Shown one piece after another: positions 15,874-24,432 of a stretch of 64,000 nucleotides of DNA. A program made the position numbers and the translations under genes. Source of the DNA: Pyrococcus yayanosii CH1 (GTDB taxonomy: Archaea > Methanobacteriota_B > Thermococci > Thermococcales > Thermococcaceae); assembly GCF_000215995.1 (NCBI RefSeq), contig NC_015680.1, forward strand, positions 1,116,001-1,180,000, read 5' to 3'. How positions within the stretch are numbered: position 1 is the first letter of the stretch; each line of letters opens with the position of its first letter. The notes under the pieces were generated by a model. That model was not told the origin of the DNA. It did no database searches and was given only the letters and a program-made list of their open reading frames with translations.

Positions 15874-16730
15874 CCCCACTCCCCCACTCCTTCAAGTCTT
15901 TCCTGGTGATATATATTTGAATATAAAGTTAAGGAAATCCCTGTTTCGCTACCTCCTCCGAAAGATCTACTTGATAACCATGGGTATTGAGAATAAAAAG
16001 GAAATCCTGCAAGTACTTTTATTTTCTGACCAATAATCTTGTAGAGCCCTCCATCCTGATCATCAGGGTAACTATGTATCTCGTCGGACGGCCACGAATC
16101 TATTGAAGGGTAGTAAGTAGCCTCGCTCCATAGTTCAAACTTAATGTATCCTGACTCTACAGGAGAATTATCGAAGTAAACCGTTGTTTGATCTCTCCTT
16201 ATCCAATCAGCATATCCCTGAATAAAGTACTTTACATGGATCTTTTCAATTTCACTAGCTGTTATTCCGTACTCTCTAGCAAGATAACTAAGTATCCAAT
16301 CTTTTACGCTAAAACGGTCTCTATATGTCGTCCATATGAATGTGTAAACCGTTCCATCGTACAAAATCGCTGAAGCGTACGTTCCCACAAAATAACCCGA
16401 TCTAAAATATAACGTTGCAGGGTCTCGACGCTTATTGGTAATTTTATTCCCATAGTAATCATAGATATTATCTATTGTCCAAGTGGGGGGATCACTAATA
16501 TATAGTGGGGATACTAGGCTCTTTAATTCCTCCCCAAGTATTACTTTCGTTAATTCAGTAGCAGTATTGAAATCGAGGTCTATCCCTTTCATTTTTGCTA
16601 TTTTTTCAAGATCAATACCCTCTTTCTTAGCAAAATCTATTAGGAGCTCCTTTATACCCTCGTAAGACATACGCTTCATCGTCTTCCATGTGTACTCACT
16701 CAGATAGTTAAAGAACTCTCTCATGTCCAC
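15870..16730 (-). CDS. C-terminal part of a frameshifted secreted protein
   Basis: The 286 residues from ATG at 16730 have no known domain. The same frame remains open back to 16775 and reads SLNFGHYTFAEENGVD before that ATG, so the ATG is probably internal. The upstream short gene (16741-17001) supplies a signal peptide and overlaps in another frame. The two join if one GA unit is added to the GA repeat at 16771-16777. A helical region rich in Lys and Glu (about 15-70) is followed by a Tyr- and Trp-rich beta region. Followed by ATGA coupling to the next gene. Confidence 0.55.
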   Translation of the reverse strand: MDMREFFNYLSEYTWKTMKRMSYEGIKELLIDFAKKEGIDLEKIAKMKGIDLDFNTATELTKVILGEELKSLVSPLYISDPPTWTIDNIYDYYGNKITNKRRDPATLYFRSGYFVGTYASAILYDGTVYTFIWTTYRDRFSVKDWILSYLAREYGITASEIEKIHVKYFIQGYADWIRRDQTTVYFDNSPVESGYIKFELWSEATYYPSIDSWPSDEIHSYPDDQDGGLYKIIGQKIKVLAGFPFYSQYPWLSSRSFGGGSETGISLTLYSNIYHQERLEGVGEWG

Positions 16731-16740
16731 GCCATTCTCT

Positions 16741-17001
16741 TCAGCAAACGTATAGTGCCCGAAGTTTAAGCTCTCTCAAACCAAAATGCTCCACCTCCAC
16801 TGTAAACGTTTGATTACCAACACGCACCTCCTTAACCTCAGTAAACCCCCTAAGTGGAAGGGTAAGCATCGTACTCCCCATGCGTAATTCCACCATTCCT
16901 TCCATGTTGTTCTTATCGCTTGGTGCTCCCGCAACCACAATTCCTATCACTGCTCCCAAAACTAACAACCCCCACAGTAATTCGAGTATCTTCCTCCCCA
17001 T
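16741..17001 (-). CDS. N-terminal part of the same frameshifted secreted protein
   Basis: This 86-residue frame starts with MGRKILELLWGLLVLGAVIG, a signal peptide, and continues with beta-strand-like segments (VELRMGSTMLTLPL, VGNQTFTVEVEHFGL). After the GAGAGAG repeat its last 12 residues no longer look natural (basic, ending VC), while the other frame reads well. I infer a two-base loss in the repeat. Upstream, 17002-17256 is AT-rich and holds promoters for both directions and nothing else that I see. Confidence 0.6.
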   Translation of the reverse strand: MGRKILELLWGLLVLGAVIGIVVAGAPSDKNNMEGMVELRMGSTMLTLPLRGFTEVKEVRVGNQTFTVEVEHFGLRELKLRALYVC

Positions 17002-17212
17002 AGTTAGTACCCCCTACGAGATTTTACACATTATACTTATGAAAACTTACATATTATAAGTTTTATTGTTGTCTTAAACATTCTAAACCAGTGTTTAACA
17101 TTGTTTTTTGATGTCAAAGTTACGATAATGCGAGGGGATTCGGACACTAACCCACAGCCTCTTCCTAAACGAAGAGCTCCAGCCTCTCATTCAGGTTTAA
17201 AGCATCGTATGT

Positions 17213-17258
17213 CCAAAAACTTAAATACCTCAACTCCAGCATTACTATTCAGGTGAGT
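17213..17258 (+). promoter_or_regulatory. Promoter of the RPA operon
   Basis: CTTAAATAC (17220-17228), with purine-rich BRE-like sequence before it, lies about 25 bases ahead of CAGGTGAG, the ribosome site for the ATG at 17263. The transcript probably has a short leader. Confidence 0.5.
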
Positions 17259-17262
17259 GGTT

Positions 17263-18330
17263 ATGGGCGTGCTTACCAAAGAGGACATCGTCGAAAGAAT
17301 CCGACAGATTAAAAATATGAGCCCGCAGGAGATTGAAGCTAAAATCTGGGAACTTATGAAAGAACATAACATTTCTGAACATGCTGCCGCCTTACTGCTC
17401 GCCGAAGAACTCGGGGTTTCTCTCAGCGAAGGCGGAGCACTCATGAAGATAGGGGACCTCGTCCCCGGAATGACCGACGTCAACATAGTGGGGAGAGTCA
17501 TAAAGAAGTACCCGCCCAGGGAGTACACGAAGAGGGACGGGAGCGTCGGAAGGGTAGCCAGCCTTATAATCTACGATGACACCGGCAGGGCAAGGGTCGT
17601 TCTCTGGGACGGAAAGGTCGGCGAGTACTATGAAAAGGTTCAGATCGGGGACATCGTCAAGGTTCTGGACGCCCAAGTACGGGAGAGCCTTTCAGGCCTG
17701 CCGGAGCTACACGTGAACTTCAGGGCGAGGTTGATAATAAATCCCGATGACCCGAGGGTTGAGGACATACCTCCCCTTGAGGCCGTGAAGATAGCCACCT
17801 ACACGAGGAGACCCATAAAAGAGCTCAGCGACGGCGACAGGTTCGTGGAGGTAAGGGGAACTATAGCCAAGATATACAGGGTCCTAGTCTACGACGCCTG
17901 CCCAGAGTGCAAGCGAAAGGTAGATTATGACCCCGGAATGAACGTCTGGATATGCCCAGAGCACGGTGAGGTTCAGGCAATGAAGATAACCATACTCGAC
18001 TTTGGCATCGATGATGGAACCGGCTACATAAGGGCCACCCTCTTTGGCGACGACGCGGAGGAGCTCTTGGGAGTGGGGGCGGAGGAGATAGCGGAGAGGC
18101 TCAAGGAGCTTGAGGGGATGGGAAGCACCCTTAAGGAGGCTGCAAGGAAGCTCGCCGAGGAGGAATTCTACAGGCTCGTAGGCAGGGAGATAATCGTCAG
18201 GGGCAACGTAGTCGAGGACAGGTTCCTGGGCCTAATCCTCAGGGCCTCAAGCTGGGAGGAGGTCGACTATACGAGGGAGATCGCAAGGGCGAGAGAGGAG
18301 CTCAGAAAAGTCCTGAAGGAGGTGCTCTGA
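17263..18330 (+). CDS. rpa41: Replication protein A, 41-kDa subunit
   Basis: The 355-residue protein is the large subunit of the archaeal heterotrimeric single-strand DNA-binding protein. An N-terminal helical region (to about 60) is followed by OB folds (VNIVGRVIKKYPPREY with VASLIIYDDTG; RFVEVRGTIAKIYRVLVY) and a zinc ribbon (CPECKRKV, then CPEHGE, C-x2-C and C-x2-H) within the last OB fold. The C-terminus is charged and helical. Next to it are the 14- and 32-kDa subunits, as in Pyrococcus. RPA coats single strands and stimulates Hjc and recombination. Confidence 0.95.
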   Translation: MGVLTKEDIVERIRQIKNMSPQEIEAKIWELMKEHNISEHAAALLLAEELGVSLSEGGALMKIGDLVPGMTDVNIVGRVIKKYPPREYTKRDGSVGRVASLIIYDDTGRARVVLWDGKVGEYYEKVQIGDIVKVLDAQVRESLSGLPELHVNFRARLIINPDDPRVEDIPPLEAVKIATYTRRPIKELSDGDRFVEVRGTIAKIYRVLVYDACPECKRKVDYDPGMNVWICPEHGEVQAMKITILDFGIDDGTGYIRATLFGDDAEELLGVGAEEIAERLKELEGMGSTLKEAARKLAEEEFYRLVGREIIVRGNVVEDRFLGLILRASSWEEVDYTREIARAREELRKVLKEVL

Positions 18331-18331
18331 A

Positions 18332-18691
18332 ATGGAGGTTACGGTGAGAAGAAGAAGGCCGGCGGTAGAGAAGAAAATTGCCGAGATAAACGAGAACGAT
18401 ACGCGGGTCTCGCTAATTGGCAGGGTCATAAAGGTCGACAAGCTCGAATATATGTTCTGGCTTGATGACGGGACGGGCGTCGCGGTAATCGAGAGCGAGG
18501 CCGAGCTCCCCAAGGTTGGACAGACGGTGAGGGTCATAGGGAGGGTAATAAGGAACGAAGAAATCCATATATACGCGGAGGTCGTCCAGGACTTCAGCGA
18601 TGCTGACTTGGAGGCTCTCGAAGAGATTAGGGAGCTGGAGAGGAAGGCCCTGCCCAGGCTCGAAAACGAACTTGTGTGGTGGTCTGAATGA
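18332..18691 (+). CDS. rpa14: Replication protein A, 14-kDa subunit
   Basis: A single OB fold makes up the 119 residues: ISLI-type strand (TRVSLIGRVIKVD), FWLDDGTGVAVIESEA and VRVIGRVIRNEEI. This subunit joins the 41- and 32-kDa subunits. It starts one base after the stop of rpa41 and overlaps rpa32 by ATGA. Confidence 0.93.
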   Translation: MEVTVRRRRPAVEKKIAEINENDTRVSLIGRVIKVDKLEYMFWLDDGTGVAVIESEAELPKVGQTVRVIGRVIRNEEIHIYAEVVQDFSDADLEALEEIRELERKALPRLENELVWWSE

Positions 18692-19500
18692 AGAAGCGCT
18701 TACCCGCAACTCGGGTTTACATCAGGGATATCCTCGAAGGCTTTTTCGTAAGGAGCGAGGGAGATTTTGAGCCCAACTATCTAATAACAAGAGACGCTCG
18801 CAAGATATACAGGGCAAAGATCGTGGGAACGGTCGTCAGAGAACCGGTCATAGCCGAGGACGAGACCTATGGGAAGTTTCAAGTGGATGATGGCACCGGG
18901 GTTATCTGGGTGCTCGGCTTCAGGGACGACACAAAGTTCGCGAAGCTCGTGAAGAAGGGCGATCTTGTCCAGATAATAGGCAAGATAGCGGAGTGGAGGG
19001 ACGACAAGCAGATACTCGTGGAAGGCGTCGCTAAGGTTCACCCCAACATGTGGATACTCCACCGCTACGAGGCACTTAAGGAAAAAGTTGAGCACGTTAA
19101 AAAGGCTAGGATAGCTTTTGAGCTTTACAACCAGTACGGCATAACGGCCAAGGCTAGGGTCATAGCCAAGAACAAGGGAATCCCCGAGGAACTCTTGGAA
19201 ACGATAGACGAGCTCTACGCCATAATGATGGAGCAGAGGGCAAGCCTTGAAGAGCCCGTCGAGGAGTTCATAGAGGAGGAACTTGATGAAGGGAGAGAAG
19301 AGAACGAGGAGCTTGAAAGGGCCAAGAAGGACATCCTTGAGCTCCTAAGGAACAAGAAGACAGCTCTCTCACGGAAGTATATTTTGAAGAAGCTGGGGGA
19401 CAAGTACGACGAAGAGACGATAGAGGACGCCTTAGCCGAGCTGCTCGTGGATGGCGAGATATACGAGCCAGAGGCTGGCTACTACAAGCTTCTCGAGTAG
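18688..19500 (+). CDS. rpa32: Replication protein A, 32-kDa subunit
   Basis: The 270 residues contain an OB fold (YRAKIVGTVVREPV, FQVDDGTGVIWVLGF, VQIIGKIAEW), a linker rich in Glu (about 190-215), and a C-terminal winged helix (ALSRKYILKKLGDKY, LLVDGEIYEPEAGYYK), the RPA32 layout used for partner binding. It ends the RPA operon. Confidence 0.94.
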   Translation: MKKRLPATRVYIRDILEGFFVRSEGDFEPNYLITRDARKIYRAKIVGTVVREPVIAEDETYGKFQVDDGTGVIWVLGFRDDTKFAKLVKKGDLVQIIGKIAEWRDDKQILVEGVAKVHPNMWILHRYEALKEKVEHVKKARIAFELYNQYGITAKARVIAKNKGIPEELLETIDELYAIMMEQRASLEEPVEEFIEEELDEGREENEELERAKKDILELLRNKKTALSRKYILKKLGDKYDEETIEDALAELLVDGEIYEPEAGYYKLLE

Positions 19501-19550
19501 GCCCCAAACTTTAAGTATTTTCTCGCCTAAGATTGCTTGGTGATGAGACT

Positions 19551-20204
19551 ATGGAGCAAGGCCAAGCCAACCAGCTCGTAAATAAGTTCGTTGTCTCCCT
19601 TACAGAGGGCAAAATACTTGGTTACGTTACCGACATAAACGTTGAGGTAGAGGGGAACCAATTCTACTTTATCCTCAAAATGAAATCCTTAGAGAACCTC
19701 TCAAGGGGAGAGTTTCATCCAAGCATGTTCTCCTCCGAGAATAAGCTGAAGATCAAGCCTACTGACATCGTTAACGTCGGGCCCGACGTCATAATCCTCG
19801 GAGATGGGAAAGTTCCGCCCTTGAGGGAAGTGGAAAGGCTCGCCCAGATAGCGGAGGAGTACAACTCCCTAGTCAAAGAGCTCGAGCTCAAGGAGAGAGA
19901 AATAGAGCGACTCAAGGAGGAGAATAAAAACCTCGAAAGGGAGATTGAAGAACTCAGGAGGAAGCTGAAGAGGCTCCAGATAATAGAGGACGACTTCGGC
20001 CACCTCAAGGAGCAGTTGCTCAAGCAGGAGGGCCAGCTGGAAATGGCCCGTGAGTACATAAAGCTCCTTGAGGGCCTCAGGCACGATATAGACGCCATGA
20101 AGGCCAATATAGAAACCCTCATGTCCGGATACATAGAGGATACCGTCAGGAGAATAGTGAACGAGGAGCTAAACGCAAGGGGGCTCAAAAAGACGATACT
20201 TTAG
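19551..20204 (+). CDS. Coiled-coil protein with PRC-barrel-like N-terminus
   Basis: The first 80 or so residues of this 217-residue protein have a beta-barrel-like pattern (VTDINVEVEGNQFYFILKM, then VGPDVIILG), suggesting a PRC-barrel-like fold. Residues about 85-165 form an unbroken coiled coil of Glu, Lys and Leu heptads, followed by a short helical tail. A TTTAAG-type TATA element and GGTGA precede the ATG. Its position after the RPA operon suggests, but does not show, a chromosome-related role. Its stop overlaps that of the Sec61-beta gene by 4 bases. Confidence 0.6.
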   Translation: MEQGQANQLVNKFVVSLTEGKILGYVTDINVEVEGNQFYFILKMKSLENLSRGEFHPSMFSSENKLKIKPTDIVNVGPDVIILGDGKVPPLREVERLAQIAEEYNSLVKELELKEREIERLKEENKNLEREIEELRRKLKRLQIIEDDFGHLKEQLLKQEGQLEMAREYIKLLEGLRHDIDAMKANIETLMSGYIEDTVRRIVNEELNARGLKKTIL

Positions 20205-20371
20205 CCGAATATCTGAGGGCCGAACACGTGGAGGAATATCTCCACCGCTATGAAAACGAGGACTATTGCGACCGCCCCCTTTGGGCTAACCTTTATTGCC
20301 TTCGTATCCTCGTCGAAAAACCTCATGAGACCGGCTCCCGTTGGTGGTAGAGTAGTTTTCTCCTTCGCCAT
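20201..20371 (-). CDS. secG: Preprotein translocase subunit Sec61-beta
   Basis: Translation of the minus strand gives a 56-residue protein starting MAKEKTTLPPTGAGLMRFFD, then DTKAIKVSPKGAVAIVLVFI and a short tail. This is the archaeal Sec61-beta pattern: a cytosolic N-terminus with the G-x-G-L-x-R-F-F-D/E box and a single membrane helix near the end. AGGGGAGGTAAC sits just before the ATG and a reverse TATA (CTTTTATATTC, 20398-20409) lies upstream. It supports the SecY channel. Confidence 0.93.
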   Translation of the reverse strand: MAKEKTTLPPTGAGLMRFFDEDTKAIKVSPKGAVAIVLVFIAVEIFLHVFGPQIFG

Positions 20372-20452
20372 GTTACCTCCCCTGATAGGGTGGGGAGTCG
20401 AATATAAAAGGTTTTCCCAAAGCTTATAACCGTCCGGCCCCGATAATTATCG

Positions 20453-20527
20453 CCCCGGGGAAACCGCGGGGGAGTAGCTTAGGCCTTAGCCGGGCCATGA
20501 CTCCCCTTCGCTCCCCCGGGGTACATC
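20453..20527 (+). ncRNA. Candidate box H/ACA guide RNA
   Basis: This GC-rich stretch stands between two genes. CCCCGGGG (20453-20460) pairs with CCCCGGGG (20514-20521); inside, GGGGAGU pairs with ACUCCCC, leaving a two-sided internal loop (AAACCGC and UUCGCU) like a pseudouridylation pocket. AUGA beside the upper stem fits a K-turn, and UACAUCA follows the lower stem, giving the ACA box (20523-20525). A TATA box (GCTTATAACC, 20422-20431) lies 22-30 bases before the 5' end, on the right strand. A perfect palindrome CGATAATTATCG (20441-20452) sits just in front. Confidence 0.6.
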
Positions 20528-22781
20528 ACTCTTCGTCCTCCCTATAAGGTGCCGTTATAACCTTCCTTATTTCCCTCGCGATCTTCTCACCTATTCCCTC
20601 CACCTGCATAAGCTCAGCGACACTGGCCGTGAAGACCCTCTCAACGCTCCCAAAGTGTCTTAGCAGCCTCCGGGCAAGGGTTGCGGAGACGTAAGGTAGG
20701 CCCTCAACTATGAGCCTCTGCCTCTCGGCCAACGTCAGGGCCTTCTTCTCGCTCCTCAGCCTCACATCCTTCTTCCTCTCCTCTTGCTCCCTCCTCGCTA
20801 TCAGGAATATGAACTGGGCAGTCTCCTCCGGGGAATACGAGAAGAGCACCGGAACACCGAAGTCAACCGTCACGGCCGCAAGCGCCCCCCTTATGGCGTT
20901 GGGGTGGACGTTCCTTATACCGTAGAGCTGGCCTTCCACTATGAGAAGAGGTCTTGGATACGCATCTTTGAGCCTTTTGACTTGGTCGAAGAGGCGACCG
21001 TCGATTATTGACTGGAGGAAGTCGTTGGCTGATTTCCTCTCTATGCCGACGTCTTCGCTTACGACATAGTCGGCGACGTCAAGAGTCTTAACCTCAATCT
21101 TAAGGCCCAGCTCCTTTAGCTTCTTCACTACGGGGCTCTTAAGCTCCCTGCTATCCACGTAAACTATGATGCCCCGGCCCCTCCTCTCCTCAACCTTCCA
21201 CGCCTCCTCTCCCCTCTCCTCCTTCTCAGAAGGTTTCACGAAGACCTCCAAAGAAGTCTGCCTTTCCCTCCTGAGCATTTCGTTCACCCTCTTTATCGTC
21301 TCGACCATGAGTCTCTCTTTCTGCCGGGAGCTCCAGTAGTAAGCTTCATCCCGGGTTCCACGGGCCATCAGGATTACCACCCGTCCTGGCTTGTGTCTCC
21401 CTGTTCTCCCTCTCCTCTGAACGCTCCTTATAGCAGAAGGAACGGGCTCGTAGAAGACGACCATGTCAACCTCAGGAACGTCAAGGCCCTCTTCGCCAAC
21501 GCTTGTAGCAACTAAAACGTTAAAGTCTCCCCTCGCGAAGGCATCCAAGATCGCCTTCTGCTCCCTCTGGCTCATTCCCCTATCCCCTTCTCGACTCGCT
21601 TGCCCCACGAAGCGCCTAGCCTTTAGACCCATCCTTGAAAGCTCTTCTACGAGCTTCTTTGCAGTCTCCCTGTAGTTCGTGAAGACTATAACCTTCGATG
21701 CCCGCTTTTTATCTAGTTGCTCCCTCAGGAGCTCCTTGAGCTTGTCTATCTTCGGATGGTCGAGGCCAAGTTCTCTAGCCTGTACGAGTAGTGATATCGC
21801 CTTCTTCATCCTCATATCCCGGAATAGCTCCCTACTGGCCTTTATTCTCCCGGCTTTGGCTTCTTCGTAGAGTTTTTTCAGGTAAACCCTGAGGGCGGAA
21901 AGACCCTGCGTCTCCAGAAGCTCTATGGCGTGGTGAAGCTTTAGGGCCATGGCATGGTAGAGAAGAAGCCGCCCGAGGTCGTGGTTGCCCTTGGCAATTT
22001 CCTCACCTATTATCTGGCCGGCCCTGAGGACCTCCTTCTTGGGGAGGTCGGGCGATGGCGAATCTATAAGGCCAGCCTCCGCTAGGGGCCTTAGGGCGTC
22101 CTGGAGCATGTCGCGGAGAAGCTTCCTGACTTCTTTATATAGGGGAGGGAGCTCGACCTTCACCCACTCGAACTTAATCCCATGGACGTAAGGCCTGACG
22201 TCCGGAGAATCCTCAGTCCTAACCTCCACATGCTCTATGCCAAGGTTCCTTATGACTTCCATTATCTTCTCCTCACTGCTACCGGGGGAAGCTGTAAGCC
22301 CGATTACGAGGGGATTCCTCGCCTGCCTCCTGTACTCCTTCGCTATAAAGACGTAGGCGTAATTGCCGACTGCCCTGTGAGCCTCATCGAACACGAGCAG
22401 AGACACGTCCTCAAGGTTTATCCTTCCAGTGAGAAGGTCGTTCTCAACCGTCTGCGGGGTCGCAACGATTACTTTCGCCCTCGCCCAGGCTCTCGCCCTC
22501 TCCTCCGGCCCCATCTCGCCTGTGAGGGCTACCACCTTCTCAGGGGGAAGATTAAAGAGCCGCCTAAAGCTCTCGGCGTGCTGGAGAACGAGGGGTTTCG
22601 TCGGTGCGAGCATAAGGACCTTACCGCCATACTTTGAGAGCCTGTAGTCGGCTATCATCATGGCTATCAGGGTCTTGCCGAGGCCGGTCGGAAGGACTAT
22701 CAGGCAGTTACGCTCCTTGCACCGTGCGTAGATGACCTCCTGGTAAAGGCGGGGTTGGATTAAGTCTTTGCGGAGGAGCAT
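20526..22781 (-). CDS. hef: Hef helicase-nuclease for stalled replication forks
   Basis: Hef cleaves and remodels stalled or branched forks (XPF/FANCM relative). The 751-residue protein has an SF2 helicase half: LIVLPTGLGKT (Walker A), LVFDEAHRAV (DEAH), LVIGLTASPGS, IVFTNYRETA, and QRRGRTGR (motif VI). A linker leads to an XPF nuclease half with VYVDSRE, DVGIERKSANDF (ERKxxxD) and LTLAERQRLIVEGLP. Two helix-hairpin-helix motifs end the protein (LRHFGSVERVF, VEGIGEKIAREI). Length is close to the Pyrococcus protein and no intein is present. Confidence 0.97.
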   Translation of the reverse strand: MLLRKDLIQPRLYQEVIYARCKERNCLIVLPTGLGKTLIAMMIADYRLSKYGGKVLMLAPTKPLVLQHAESFRRLFNLPPEKVVALTGEMGPEERARAWARAKVIVATPQTVENDLLTGRINLEDVSLLVFDEAHRAVGNYAYVFIAKEYRRQARNPLVIGLTASPGSSEEKIMEVIRNLGIEHVEVRTEDSPDVRPYVHGIKFEWVKVELPPLYKEVRKLLRDMLQDALRPLAEAGLIDSPSPDLPKKEVLRAGQIIGEEIAKGNHDLGRLLLYHAMALKLHHAIELLETQGLSALRVYLKKLYEEAKAGRIKASRELFRDMRMKKAISLLVQARELGLDHPKIDKLKELLREQLDKKRASKVIVFTNYRETAKKLVEELSRMGLKARRFVGQASREGDRGMSQREQKAILDAFARGDFNVLVATSVGEEGLDVPEVDMVVFYEPVPSAIRSVQRRGRTGRHKPGRVVILMARGTRDEAYYWSSRQKERLMVETIKRVNEMLRRERQTSLEVFVKPSEKEERGEEAWKVEERRGRGIIVYVDSRELKSPVVKKLKELGLKIEVKTLDVADYVVSEDVGIERKSANDFLQSIIDGRLFDQVKRLKDAYPRPLLIVEGQLYGIRNVHPNAIRGALAAVTVDFGVPVLFSYSPEETAQFIFLIARREQEERKKDVRLRSEKKALTLAERQRLIVEGLPYVSATLARRLLRHFGSVERVFTASVAELMQVEGIGEKIAREIRKVITAPYREDEE

Positions 22782-22811
22782 CGATGAATCTCCTCATGGA
22801 AGTTAATAAAA

Positions 22812-23579
22812 TCATCGGAGGGCCTCAAGGATTATCTTGAGGAGCTCCTCGCTGTTGACGGCCACTATGTCTATCCTATCGGTGGCACTAAAGCTGATCT
22901 TTAGCTCTCTTCCCTCTGCATCCCTGACGAGGGCCCCTGCCTCTCTCGCGATTATAATGCCTGCAGCCACGTCAGTCGGCCTCACGTATCTCCTTACATC
23001 AACGACGGCATCGAGCCTGCCGGAGGCAAGATAAGCCAGCTCAAGTGCTATCGCACCAAGCGTTCTCGTCCTCTTAACCCTGCGAATTAACTCTCCTCCC
23101 CTTTCCCTTGTGTAAAAGCTTATCGAGGCCTTTCCATCGAACTTCCTGACCCTTATCCTTCTTCCATTCAGATACGCCCCCCTGCCAGGTATTCCTTCGT
23201 AGAAGCGCTCCACTATGGGCTCGTATATGAAGGCGTATATCGGCCCTTCCTTCTCGAACACCGCCATACTAACAGCGAAAAAAGGTATTCCGGAGATGAA
23301 GTTATAGGAACCATCCAGCGGATCAACTATGACAGTATAGTCGCTCCCCTCGTTTAATACACCCGTCTCCTCCGTAACCACGTTTACACCCAGCTCTCCC
23401 AGGTAACCCAGGATGATGTCCTCAGCCACCCTATCGACGAGCTTCGTCTCATCCCCGCTCGGCCCCCTTCCCACGAGCTTTCCGGCCTCTGGACTCCCGA
23501 AAAGGGGCATTACGGTTTCCTCGAAGGCGCTCACTATGTCAAAGGCAACCTTCCTCCACCATTTAGCTTCCAATTTCAC
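22812..23579 (-). CDS. suhB: Inositol monophosphatase/fructose-1,6-bisphosphatase
   Basis: The 255-residue protein belongs to the Mg-dependent phosphatase family with dual IMPase/FBPase activity in archaea. Motifs are VTEETG (metal Glu), IVDPLDGSYNF (DPxDGxxxF), and RPTDVAAGIIIAREAGA (the DxAAG metal and sugar site). It may serve di-myo-inositol phosphate synthesis or gluconeogenesis. It overlaps the DUF63 gene by 4 bases. Confidence 0.92.
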   Translation of the reverse strand: MKLEAKWWRKVAFDIVSAFEETVMPLFGSPEAGKLVGRGPSGDETKLVDRVAEDIILGYLGELGVNVVTEETGVLNEGSDYTVIVDPLDGSYNFISGIPFFAVSMAVFEKEGPIYAFIYEPIVERFYEGIPGRGAYLNGRRIRVRKFDGKASISFYTRERGGELIRRVKRTRTLGAIALELAYLASGRLDAVVDVRRYVRPTDVAAGIIIAREAGALVRDAEGRELKISFSATDRIDIVAVNSEELLKIILEALR

Positions 23580-24376
23580 ACCCCCATGAGCATTCTGAGG
23601 AGGTTCCGGGTTCCGGGGGCAAATCCAAGGATGAATATGACCATCCTTACGAAGTCCAGCAACTCCTTGTCCTCCCCCTCCCTCTCAAGCTCTCTCATCA
23701 GCCAGAGGGCCACGTAAAGAACGGTAAACTTGAGAGGATACATTACGGCCGCAGTCCCCGTGAGGGCCATGAGGAATCTAGGGAGAACGTGTTGCTCCCA
23801 GTAATTCATGAAGTCGACACCAACGAACGTCGTAGTGGCATCGTAGAAGTGGACGTAGAAGAGGTAACTGTTCTCTCTCACAAGGGAAAGCTTCTTTGAA
23901 AGAGCATAAACTGCAAGCTCTGCCACGGCGAGGGCGGGTAGAAAGTACTTAAGGACGGCCCAGTTAAAGTCAACATCTCCCCTCGCGAGGAGGGCCGCGA
24001 GATCAACGGCTACGAGACCCCAGCCGAACCAGAGAAATACCCTCCTCCAGTCCTCAAAGAGCCTATGGGTTACAAGGAGGGCCGAGAAAGTTATGACGAA
24101 GACTAAAAAGTATATGCCCGGCGATACTGTGAGGTAAGTTCGAGGATAGACGCCAGCATCTGTAAGGGCTCTCGTGAAGGCTCCAAAGACCATGTAGGGG
24201 ATTAGGGCCCTGAAGAAGGCGTTATCGTATTTTATACCGAGCCTATTGAGGACCCTGTAAACGAAGAGCGTGGCAACGCCCAGGATGATCGCGTAGGTGA
24301 GGGTGTTCACGACGTTGTAGCCGGTGTTATATCTTATTGGGTCTATGAAGTACCGCTGAAAAAACTCCTCCAGCAT
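23576..24376 (-). CDS. DUF63 family membrane protein
   Basis: The 266-residue protein has about seven or eight hydrophobic segments. The N-terminus FFQRYFIDPIRYNTGYNVVN, FRALIPYMVFGAFTRALTDAG and YVHFYDATTTFVGVDF are family-typical in archaea. Function is unknown. It precedes, and is coupled to, the IMPase gene. Confidence 0.85.
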   Translation of the reverse strand: MLEEFFQRYFIDPIRYNTGYNVVNTLTYAIILGVATLFVYRVLNRLGIKYDNAFFRALIPYMVFGAFTRALTDAGVYPRTYLTVSPGIYFLVFVITFSALLVTHRLFEDWRRVFLWFGWGLVAVDLAALLARGDVDFNWAVLKYFLPALAVAELAVYALSKKLSLVRENSYLFYVHFYDATTTFVGVDFMNYWEQHVLPRFLMALTGTAAVMYPLKFTVLYVALWLMRELEREGEDKELLDFVRMVIFILGFAPGTRNLLRMLMGV

Positions 24377-24432
24377 TTCACCACCGGGGAGAAATTGGGA
24401 GAAAGGGTTAAAGGTTTTATGGAAAAGGGAAA

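Noticed and set aside
20372-20452. Replication origin near the RPA and hef genes
   Set aside because: No cdc6/orc1 gene and no origin-recognition-box repeats are visible; the AT-rich part is explained by two promoters.
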